From NCBI GenBank assembly GCA_946538875.1, contig CAMNHD010000135.1:1-5280 (forward strand): a DNA stretch of 5,280 nucleotides, written 5' to 3'. Positions 1 through 5,280 of the stretch are shown piece by piece. The position numbers and the translations under genes are program-made. How positions within the stretch are numbered: the first letter of the stretch is position 1; the number at the start of each line of letters is the position of its first letter. A model generated the notes under the pieces. It saw only the letters and a list, made by a program, of their open reading frames with translations. It did no database searches and was not told the origin of the DNA. Source of the stretch: an uncultured Treponema sp. (lineage in GTDB: Bacteria > Spirochaetota > Spirochaetia > Treponematales > Treponemataceae).

Positions 1-1582
1 AAGCCGCAGCTGGAACTGTGAACGCATATCCGATTGACGAAGTTCCCGAACCAACGGCAATAGTCGCACCGCTTGACACAGGCTTGGACATGATCAGCAC
101 ACCCGCATTGCTGACTGAGCCAGGAGCCTCCGCAGAACCGCTCAAACCTGCAATGTAGCCTCCAGTTATTCTGCATGTGTAGGAACCGTCCCCCCAGTCA
201 AGGGCATGTTCGGAACCTGTTGTGGCTATGGACACGATATTCCCGCCTGAAATGCTTATGTTGCCGTTGCAGTCAATTCCGTCGCCCCTTGTGGCACAGA
301 CATAGACAGATCCTCCGCTCATAGAAAAAGTGGCCCCTGTGTTGCTGACATTCATGCCGTCATCAACTGCGTTTACAGTTGTTTCCCCACCGCTCACCTT
401 GATGCTGTAGACGGCTTCAACACCTTCCGCTGCAAAAACGATTGAACCGCTTGTGCTGACTCCGTCCGCGTCAAGGTATGTGCCTGACTTTCTGTCCTCA
501 CTTGTGTAGCCGGTGACACCTGTAATATTCAGACTATTGGTGCCTCCGTTAATCTCCACGTATGGGGCGGCTATCCCTTTTCCGTTGTAGACTGTCGCAT
601 TGACCGTACCGCCGTTCACTTTGACGCAACTGGTAGGATAATCATCTTCGTCTGTCTTTATGGCAGTTGCCTTTCTGAGTGCACTTGCCGAAACTGCACC
701 AGTTCCTGTGTATGTAATGCTTCCGCCGTCGATTATGACACCCTGGTCACCAACCAGACCGCTTTTTCCAGTTGAAGTAAGAACATAGATTCCGTCCTGG
801 ATTTTCAAGTACCCCTTGCTTGCAATGCAGTTCTTGTAAGCCTGGGTCACAGTCAGGGTACCGCTTCCGCTTATAGTCATGCCGCCTTTGCAGTAGAGGG
901 TTCCCTTTGAATCGCTTCCCGGACTTACCGCAGAGGCCACCTTGGTGCAGTACTGGGTGTTGCCCTCATCATCAGTGTAGGTCTTGAGCGATGTTGTGGC
1001 ATACTCCTCGCCGTAACCAGTACCATAGGAGCGCCCGTCCTTAAGGACGTTCGATGTTCCGTCGGCAATGAAAACACTTGCCGCCCCGCCCTTGGTGATA
1101 TCAATACATGGGTACGAGGAAGAAGTTATATTGACTTCCTCAAGATACACTCCTGTCTCATAGTCGGGATTTGTCTGAATCTTTACGCCGCCAGACGTCA
1201 TGGTTCCGCTCAGATGCACTGATGTGGACGCACCTACAGAACCAAGGTTCAGCTTGATAAGTCCAGTGCTGCTTCCGTCGTCCTCTTCCGTGAACTTTAC
1301 TTTTGCAGTACCGGACTCAAGACTCAGCTCCAGAGAATCAACAGTGATATCTGTCCACTCCGAGCAATCAAGGGAAACCCTTGAGCCGGACAAATCCAGA
1401 TAGATATCCTGGCTTGAGACAAGCGACTTGCCTGATGCCTCGCTTACAATGCTGCTGTCACCGGATACGGAACCTGATGAAGTGCCTGATTTTTTGGTTG
1501 AAACGCCCTGACCAGTGTAGCTTACCATACAGCCTGCACAGAATATTGCTACAACTAACAAAGATAATCTTTCAATTTTCAT
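1..1582 (-). CDS. Cthe_2159-family carbohydrate-binding beta-helix lipoprotein, partial (C-terminus beyond window)
   Basis: I translated this frame by hand from the ATG at 1582-1580; it stays open for 527 codons to the window edge. GGAGG at 1591-1587 lies 4 bases before the ATG and supports this start. The N-terminus has a short charged start, a hydrophobic stretch (about residues 6-16) and a spirochaete-style lipobox, CAGC, with the acylated Cys at 18. A Ser/Thr/Gly-rich linker follows, so the protein should be exported and lipid-anchored. The rest is rich in Gly, Ser, Thr and Asn. It carries recurring turn motifs of the form I/V/M-x-G-G-S/T/N: IDGGS 284-288, VNGGT 322-326, INGGT 344-348, MSGGS 421-425, ISGGN 444-448 and ITGGY 472-476. 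It also has DDGMN 407-411 and RGDGIDCNGN 432-441. That pattern is typical of the Cthe_2159 (DUF4353) right-handed beta-helix family, whose founding member binds plant polysaccharides such as polygalacturonate. The ligand here is unknown; a surface glycan-binding or adhesin-like role is inferred. Confidence 0.85.
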   Translation of the reverse strand, partial: MKIERLSLLVVAIFCAGCMVSYTGQGVSTKKSGTSSGSVSGDSSIVSEASGKSLVSSQDIYLDLSGSRVSLDCSEWTDITVDSLELSLESGTAKVKFTEEDDGSSTGLIKLNLGSVGASTSVHLSGTMTSGGVKIQTNPDYETGVYLEEVNITSSSYPCIDITKGGAASVFIADGTSNVLKDGRSYGTGYGEEYATTSLKTYTDDEGNTQYCTKVASAVSPGSDSKGTLYCKGGMTISGSGTLTVTQAYKNCIASKGYLKIQDGIYVLTSTGKSGLVGDQGVIIDGGSITYTGTGAVSASALRKATAIKTDEDDYPTSCVKVNGGTVNATVYNGKGIAAPYVEINGGTNSLNITGVTGYTSEDRKSGTYLDADGVSTSGSIVFAAEGVEAVYSIKVSGGETTVNAVDDGMNVSNTGATFSMSGGSVYVCATRGDGIDCNGNISISGGNIVSIATTGSEHALDWGDGSYTCRITGGYIAGLSGSAEAPGSVSNAGVLIMSKPVSSGATIAVGSGTSSIGYAFTVPAAA

Positions 1583-1618
1583 AAATCCTCCAAGGTGAAC
1601 ATATTTCTGCTTGACTAA

Positions 1619-1647
1619 AGTTTAGAACGCAGAAAAATAGTTTTCAA
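1619..1647 (-). promoter_or_regulatory. Sigma70-like promoter of the lipoprotein gene
   Basis: On the minus strand, TTGAAA (1647-1642, 5/6 match to the -35 consensus) is followed after exactly 17 bases by TAAACT (1624-1619, 4/6 match to the -10). The start of transcription would fall near 1612, giving a leader of about 30 bases that contains the GGAGG ribosome binding site. The spacing and position before the gene make it plausible, although the -10 is only moderate. Confidence 0.5.
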
Positions 1648-1669
1648 CTTGGAGAAGTGCGTTTTAAGC

Positions 1670-1691
1670 AGATTCCACAAAGATTCCACAT
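1670..1691. repeat. 11-bp tandem duplication upstream of the lipoprotein promoter
   Basis: AGATTCCACA occurs at 1670-1679 and again at 1681-1690, a period of 11 bases (about one helical turn). On the minus strand the unit reads TGTGGAATCT. The nearer copy ends about 22 bases upstream of the predicted -35, a usual place for an activator to bind on one face of the helix. Ten of ten bases match between copies. A role as a regulator site is inferred; I do not recognise the motif. Confidence 0.5.
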
Positions 1692-1712
1692 TGACGGGAG
1701 GACTTTGCGCCA

Positions 1713-1764
1713 GTGCCGTGCACTCGTGCAGTGCACTAGTGCATTGCACTAATGCACTGCACTC
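1713..1764. repeat. Four tandem 13-bp palindromic repeats abutting the azlD stop codon
   Basis: Four uninterrupted units lie at 1713-1725, 1726-1738, 1739-1751 and 1752-1764. The plus-strand consensus is GTGCANTGCACTM, with changes mainly at positions 6 and 13 and single changes at 1 and 5. Each unit holds GTGC-N3-GCAC, a small inverted repeat; in the fourth the outermost pair is lost. As a whole, 1726-1762 also folds into one long hairpin: 10 bp (1726-1735 with 1753-1762), one mismatch, 6 bp, and a 3-base loop around 1744. The array starts directly after the azlD stop (1767-1765) on the minus strand, so it would be the 3' untranslated part of the azlCD message. No T-run follows it, so it is not a standard intrinsic terminator. 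It could be an RNA 3' stabiliser, a protein binding array, or a slippage-prone repeat. Confidence 0.85.
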
Positions 1765-2097
1765 TTACATCAGATGGGAAAGCACCATGAATGCTATAGT
1801 GCTGCCGAAGATGCTCACCATGGGGTTCTTAAGAAGCAGGTGAAGCACAACACAGACCGCAACCGCCAGGAAATAAGGCGCTCCGTATGGTGCTGCGGCA
1901 AAACTCAAGTCCTTAAGGCTGTAGACAATAAGCATTGCAATCACCATGGAAGGTATGTATTTTTCTATGAAGCGTATGAGCGGCGGCGGCTCCCTCCTGC
2001 TGAAGAGTGCAAAGGGAAAAAGTCTTTCAAGGAATATGACAAGGGCCGCACACAGGCTTGCTGTCATTGCCATGGTCAGGGTCAAAGAGTCACTCAC
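1765..2097 (-). CDS. azlD: AzlD-family small subunit of branched-chain amino acid exporter
   Basis: This 110-residue, very hydrophobic protein has the usual AzlD length. It is expected in the inner membrane as the partner of AzlC, together exporting branched-chain amino acids or related analogues. Hydrophobic segments lie at about residues 8-32, 50-66, 72-90 and 94-108. Family-typical stretches are RFIEKYIPSMVIAMLIVYSL (42-61) and NPMVSIFGSTIAFMVL (91-106). It starts with GTG at 2097-2095, chosen because GGAGGAGG (2111-2104) sits 6 bases upstream and the first codons fit the family. The start overlaps the azlC end by 8 bases (GTGAGTGA), so translation is probably coupled. The TAA stop directly adjoins the 13-bp repeat array. 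Confidence 0.92.
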   Translation of the reverse strand: MSDSLTLTMAMTASLCAALVIFLERLFPFALFSRREPPPLIRFIEKYIPSMVIAMLIVYSLKDLSFAAAPYGAPYFLAVAVCVVLHLLLKNPMVSIFGSTIAFMVLSHLM

Positions 2098-2875
2098 AGT
2101 CTGCCTCCTCCGCTTTTGTCAAACGGCTGTCTGTTTTTTGAGGACCGTTCCCGGCCTTCTCCGCCAGGACAAAACGTCTTCCCCTGACCATGATTATGGC
2201 TGCAACTGCGAGAACTATCGCAACCAGAATAATGTTGGAGGAGGGAATCACCCCGAACCTGCTGAGAATAACTGCTGTCAGCCCCGTAAGGATACCGATG
2301 AGCGGCGGGACAAAATCCCGGGATTTCTTTATCTGGTCAATCAGGATGACGACAAAGAGTGCCGTGAGCGCAAAGTCGACGCCCTTGAGATACTGGGCAA
2401 GATTGTAGTGTTCCAGGACACTGTATGCGGCCGCACCTATCACGCTTCCCAGAATCCAGTAAAACTGGTCCAGGAGCGCAATTGTTCCAAAAAAGGGACC
2501 AGGTTCGGCATTCTTGGGCAAATCACAGCCGGTCAGGAGAGCATAGGTCTCGTCTGTCAGGGCAAAAATCAGATAAGGCTTCCACTTTCCGGTATTCTTG
2601 AATTTGGAAATCAGCGAAAGGCCGTAGACAATGTGGCGTATGTTCACAAAAAGTTCTGTCACCAGAATCTGCAGCAGTGGTGCTCCGGCGGCAAAAAGCC
2701 CTACAGCGATATACTGCCCCGCGCCTGCATACATGGTCAGACTCATCAGTGGAGCAATCCACCACGGATAACCCGCGTTCACAATCATAAGCCCAAAAGG
2801 AATCCCGATGGCAATGTAGCCGAAGAAGACAGGGGTGGTAATCTTAAGCGCCTGTCTAAACAAATACTGGTTCAT
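2090..2875 (-). CDS. azlC: AzlC-family large subunit of branched-chain amino acid exporter
   Basis: This 261-residue integral membrane protein is the large subunit of the AzlCD exporter; characterised relatives export branched-chain amino acids or toxic analogues such as azaleucine. Family motifs seen are FGYIAIGIPFG (18-28), SLTMYAGAGQY (45-55), NIRHIVYGLSL (78-88) and the acidic TDETYALLTG (107-116). Hydrophobic segments lie at about 14-34, 40-75, 130-152, 167-182, 190-207 and 214-231. A hydrophilic tail of about 30 residues follows (232-261) and contains the azlD ribosome binding site at DNA level. The ATG at 2875-2873 is preceded by no Shine-Dalgarno at a working distance; the nearest purine run, GAGGGG (2902-2897), is 21 bases away. 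A good -10 lies immediately upstream, so the message may be leaderless. The substrate is inferred from the family. Confidence 0.93.
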   Translation of the reverse strand: MNQYLFRQALKITTPVFFGYIAIGIPFGLMIVNAGYPWWIAPLMSLTMYAGAGQYIAVGLFAAGAPLLQILVTELFVNIRHIVYGLSLISKFKNTGKWKPYLIFALTDETYALLTGCDLPKNAEPGPFFGTIALLDQFYWILGSVIGAAAYSVLEHYNLAQYLKGVDFALTALFVVILIDQIKKSRDFVPPLIGILTGLTAVILSRFGVIPSSNIILVAIVLAVAAIIMVRGRRFVLAEKAGNGPQKTDSRLTKAEEADCE

Positions 2876-2881
2876 GCACAG

Positions 2882-2910
2882 ATTATAGCGATAATGCCCC
2901 TCTTTGGGAA
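2882..2910 (-). promoter_or_regulatory. azlCD promoter, predicted to give a leaderless transcript
   Basis: On the minus strand a perfect TATAAT (2887-2882) is preceded at 17 bases by TTCCCA (2910-2905, 4/6 match to the -35). Only six bases, CTGTGC, separate the -10 from the azlC ATG at 2875. Transcription starting the usual 7 bases after the -10 would begin on the A of that ATG. The position directly before the gene and the absence of a ribosome binding site agree with a leaderless mRNA. Confidence 0.55.
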
Positions 2911-3118
2911 GTGAATTGTTTTTCCTGCCGCGTACCGGGTTTGCGTGGGTTCCATTTTTCCAGGAGGGAAAAACGGATACAGCCTACCGCCGATTGGAGG
3001 CATGGACGCCGCAGGCGGACAGACTGCCGCATGGCAGGCCGGAGCGGGAGCGTAGTGCCGGAAAGCGGGTGAAGGGGTTCCGGAGTACCCCGGTTGGAGC
3101 CACAAAACACTTGTAAAC
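2911..3118. repeat. GC-rich hairpin-dense intergenic block, candidate dispersed repeat
   Basis: This stretch between the divergent azlCD and potAB genes is clearly richer in G and C than the A/T-rich potA leader next to it (3119-3270). It holds several short inverted repeats: TTTTTCC-AGGAG-GGAAAAA (2955-2973), CGCC-GCA-GGCG (3007-3017), CTGCC-GCAT-GGCAG (3024-3037) and GGGGT-N8-ACCCC (3074-3091). CCGG recurs at 3039, 3058, 3080 and 3090. Short open frames cross it on both strands, but none has a ribosome binding site, a recognisable protein motif or balanced composition; their Pro/Arg/Cys-rich translations are what GC-rich non-coding DNA gives. It resembles REP-like or other dispersed intergenic elements. 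I cannot confirm other copies from this window alone. Confidence 0.4.
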
Positions 3119-3168
3119 CTATACCTGCGGTTCATATGAAAAAAAGAATAAAAAAAGGCTGTAACATA

Positions 3169-3202
3169 TTGACAACGGGGGCAAATATCGGGAAAGTACA
3201 AT
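3169..3202 (+). promoter_or_regulatory. Tentative potAB promoter region
   Basis: A perfect -35 hexamer, TTGACA (3169-3174), follows an A-rich tract (3138-3157) that could act as an UP element. The best -10 candidate downstream is TACAAT (3197-3202, 5/6), but the spacer would be 22 bases, longer than the usual 16-18; no good -10 occurs at normal spacing. The true start may use a different -10, or a regulator may adjust the spacing. From here to the potA start the leader is A/T-rich, with no stable hairpin I can recognise. Confidence 0.25.
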
Positions 3203-3270
3203 TAAGAGTAATTTTCTCCATTTGTTGAATATTACTTAACATTACATTTTTAGCAGGAGTTGTACCTACA

Positions 3271-4461
3271 GTGAACGGAAGTACAGTTTCTATTGACCAC
3301 GTGTCTAAGCATTTTGGATCATTCCATGCGCTTGATGACATTAATATCACGATTAAGCAGGGCGAATTCTTCTCCCTTCTTGGACCATCAGGCTGTGGAA
3401 AAACCACTTTGCTCCGCATTATTGCAGGCTTTGAATTTCCGGACGAAGGAGCGGTACTTTTTGATGATAAAAACGTGGTACCCCTGCCTCCGAACAAGCG
3501 TGAAAGCAACACAGTTTTCCAGAACTATGCTCTTTTTCCCCACCTCTCTGTCTATGAGAATGTAGCGTTTCCTCTTCGTCTCAGGAAGCTGGACAAAAAG
3601 CTTATCGACGAAAAGGTGCGCCACTATCTGCATCTGGTCCAGCTTGACCAGCACATGCACAAGAAGCCTAACCAGCTTTCCGGCGGCCAGAGACAGCGTG
3701 TTGCCATTGCCCGTGCCCTTATCAACGAGCCTAAGGTTCTCCTCCTGGACGAGCCGCTTTCTGCCCTTGACGCAAAGCTGCGCTCAAGTCTTTTGATTGA
3801 CCTGGACAATCTTCACGACAAGATTGGCATCACTTTTATATATGTTACCCACGACCAGAGCGAAGCCCTTGCTGTAAGCGACCGCATTGCCGTCATGAAC
3901 CAGGGGCATGTTCTCCAGGTGGGCACTCCGTTTGAGATTTACGAAAGCCCTGCGACTCAGTTTGTGGCTCAGTTTATCGGAGAGACAAACCTCTTTGAGT
4001 CTTCCGTGGTCCAGTGCAATAATTACCGCTCAGCTTCCGGCGAAGATGAATTCATGGTGACACTGAACACACCGGCCCTTGGTATGCAGGCCCAGCTTAC
4101 CGGCGAGACTGCCGCCACCCGTGAAGAGGACAAGAATATTCTTGTAACCGACTACGAGCACACTGACGAGGGGCAGAAGGTTGCATTCACAATCCGTCCT
4201 GAAAAGATACGCATCACCACTGAAGAGCCTAAGATAAACGGCCGCAAGGACATCAACGTGTTCAAGGGTATTGTCGAAGAGCCTGTGTACACTGGTTTCC
4301 AGTCCAAGTTCTATGTGCGTCTTGAAAACGGAACAATTGTCAAGGTGTTCAAGCAGCATACCAACTATCTGGATGACGGTCCGGAAATCGGTTGGAAGGA
4401 CACGGTCTACATCTCATGGGCCGCGGAAGACGGTTATATTGTAGAGGACATCAACAAATGA
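3271..4461 (+). CDS. potA: Spermidine/putrescine ABC transporter ATP-binding protein PotA
   Basis: This 396-residue cytoplasmic ATPase drives the PotABCD polyamine importer. The nucleotide-binding domain fills residues 5-240: Walker A GPSGCGKT 38-45, Q-loop Gln84 in [10 protein letters not shown], signature LSGGQ 136-140, Walker B VLLLDE 156-161, D-loop SALD 164-167 and switch His194. All catalytic residues are intact. The C-terminal regulatory (TOBE-type) region covers roughly 235-396, with the typical IRPEKI at 308-313, and accounts for a length slightly above the 378 residues of the E. coli protein. The start is GTG at 3271. An in-frame stop at 3226-3228 leaves no ATG upstream, and AGGAG (3255-3259) lies 11 bases before it, a rather long gap. 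Its end overlaps potB by ATGA. The polyamine substrate is inferred from the family and the adjoining PotB; related Fe3+ or putrescine ATPases look similar. Confidence 0.93.
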   Translation: MNGSTVSIDHVSKHFGSFHALDDINITIKQGEFFSLLGPSGCGKTTLLRIIAGFEFPDEGAVLFDDKNVVPLPPNKRESNTVFQNYALFPHLSVYENVAFPLRLRKLDKKLIDEKVRHYLHLVQLDQHMHKKPNQLSGGQRQRVAIARALINEPKVLLLDEPLSALDAKLRSSLLIDLDNLHDKIGITFIYVTHDQSEALAVSDRIAVMNQGHVLQVGTPFEIYESPATQFVAQFIGETNLFESSVVQCNNYRSASGEDEFMVTLNTPALGMQAQLTGETAATREEDKNILVTDYEHTDEGQKVAFTIRPEKIRITTEEPKINGRKDINVFKGIVEEPVYTGFQSKFYVRLENGTIVKVFKQHTNYLDDGPEIGWKDTVYISWAAEDGYIVEDINK

Positions 4462-5238
4462 CACACAAAAGTCCTAGCTTAAGACTGGCGGCCAAGGCTA
4501 ACGATGCTAAGTTCCACAAGGCTAACCCCGGTCCCTTCTACTCATGGCCTATGGGTATCTGGTTCACTCTGTTCTTTATTGTGCCTATCGGCATAATTGT
4601 GGCTTACTCATTCATGAAGCGCGACTATCTTGGCGGCGTTGAGCCCAAGTTCTCGCTCAAGGCATACCAGCAGATGCTTACGCCGGCCTACTTCAAGATT
4701 TTCATGCGCACTCTGTGGATTTCGTCAATCTCGGCTGTTGTGTCGATACTGCTTGCGATTCCATGCGGCTATGCCATGGCAAGAAGCCGTCACCAGACGC
4801 TTTTCCTTATCCTTGTCATCGTTCCCTTCCTGACAAACAGTCTGATCCGCATCTTTGCGTGGATAAATATTCTTGGGGACAACGGACTTCTGAACAATCT
4901 GCTGCACTTCTTCTGGAACATTGGGCATACCATGGGAATTGGAGCCAGGGATGCCGTGTTCACGCCGCACAAGTTCATGTTCACCCAGGGAGCTATCATT
5001 CTGGTCAGCATCTATATGTATCTGCCTTACGCCATACTGCCTATCTTTACCGCAGTGGACCGCTTTGACTTTAGTCTGCTGGAGGCTGCCCGCGACCTTG
5101 GGGCAACAAAGATGCAGTCAATGCTCAAGGTTCTCATCCCGGGTATCAGGAGCGGCATTATAAGCGCACTTATCTTTACGTTCATACCTATCTTCGGTTC
5201 ATACACTGTTCCTCAGATGGTGGGCGGCAAGGACAGCT
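4458..5238 (+). CDS. potB: Spermidine/putrescine ABC transporter permease PotB, 3' truncated by adapter sequence
   Basis: The first 260 residues of an inner-membrane permease that forms the polyamine channel with PotC. Membrane segments lie at about 34-53, 85-107, 114-138, 175-198 and 232-252. The EAA loop that docks on PotA is present: EAARDLGA at 209-216 followed by LIPGIRSG at 226-233. I chose ATG 4458-4460, which overlaps the potA stop as ATGA and has GAGGA (4444-4448) 9 bases upstream. A longer in-frame start at 4392 lies inside potA and would add an Arg/Gly-rich stretch not expected in the family. Genomic sequence ends at 5238 in VGGKDS plus one base; a PotB normally goes on for some 25-40 residues with a last membrane helix. 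The apparent stop TAG at 5238-5240 uses adapter bases and is not real. potC and potD are expected next. Confidence 0.92.
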
Positions 5239-5280
5239 AGATCGGAAGAGCGTCGTGTAGGGAAAGAGTGTAGATCTCGG
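5239..5280. other. Illumina TruSeq adapter read-through (non-genomic contamination)
   Basis: From AGATCGGAAGAGCG at 5239 to the window end, all 42 bases match, as I recall it, the reverse complement of the TruSeq universal (P5-side) adapter, including GTAGGGAAAGAGTGTAGATC. It begins in the middle of a codon inside a conserved part of PotB. It is an untrimmed library adapter assembled onto the end of the contig and should be masked. Confidence 0.97.

Noticed and set aside
1726..1762. Standard rho-independent terminator for azlCD
   Set aside because: The hairpin is long, but no run of T follows it on the minus strand, so the classic signal is incomplete.
1713..1764. CRISPR array
   Set aside because: The units are only 13 bp and directly contiguous, with no spacers and no cas genes nearby.
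1946..2914. 322-codon open frame on the plus strand opposite azlC and azlD
   Set aside because: It is fully antisense to two clear membrane-protein genes. Its translation is rich in Asn, Gln, Cys, Arg and Gly with no motif, as expected of the complement of a hydrophobic coding sequence, and it has no ribosome binding site.
2872..3201. Short minus-strand frames (109 and 75 codons) across the GC-rich block
   Set aside because: Pro/Arg/Cys-rich low-quality translations with no start signal or motif; one ends over the azlC start. They look like chance frames in GC-rich non-coding DNA.
3136..3228. Possible 30-codon upstream peptide (MKKRIKKGCNIL...) before potA
   Set aside because: No Shine-Dalgarno precedes its ATG, its Lys-rich start comes from the A-rich tract, and it overlaps the likely promoter. 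Not enough to call a leader peptide.
4392..4457. Upstream in-frame start for potB at 4392
   Set aside because: It would overlap potA by 70 bases and add a 22-residue Arg/Gly-rich extension. The ATG at 4458 has a good ribosome binding site and the usual ATGA overlap.
5238..5240. Natural premature stop in potB
   Set aside because: Two of the three bases belong to the sequencing adapter.

Overview
The window reads as the end of a metagenomic or draft contig from a bacterium with roughly 50% GC. A host-associated spirochaete of the Treponema type is my best guess. The support is indirect: a relaxed lipobox on a large beta-helix lipoprotein, a PotA/PotB pair of the kind treponemes carry, and mixed codon use. 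This is an inference from protein character, not a marker-gene assignment.

Layout. On the minus strand, 1-1582 is the N-terminal 527 residues of a secreted lipoprotein of the Cthe_2159 (carbohydrate-binding beta-helix) family, running off the left edge. Its control region (1583-1712) has a sigma70-like promoter preceded by an 11-bp tandem duplication. Next comes an array of four 13-bp tandem repeats (1713-1764), each unit a small palindrome, directly abutting the stop codon of azlD. azlC and azlD (2875 down to 1765) form a translationally overlapping pair for a branched-chain amino acid exporter. A consensus -10 sits only six bases before the azlC start, which suggests a leaderless mRNA. The intergenic stretch 2876-3270 holds a GC-rich, hairpin-dense, apparently non-coding block (2911-3118) that looks like a dispersed repeat, then an A-rich control region. 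On the plus strand, potA (3271-4461) and potB (from 4458) overlap by ATGA and encode the ATPase and first permease of a spermidine/putrescine importer; potC and potD would be expected downstream.

The last 42 bases (5239-5280) are not genomic. They match Illumina TruSeq adapter read-through. The apparent potB stop codon is made of one genomic base plus the first two adapter bases, so potB is cut by the assembly, not by nature.

How the genes work together: azlCD (export) and potAB (import) are divergently transcribed and separated by about 400 bp. I see no functional link beyond both moving small nitrogenous solutes. I did not find a new defence or mobile system. The most unusual native signals are the 13-bp palindromic repeat array, the predicted leaderless azlC transcript and the GC-rich intergenic block.
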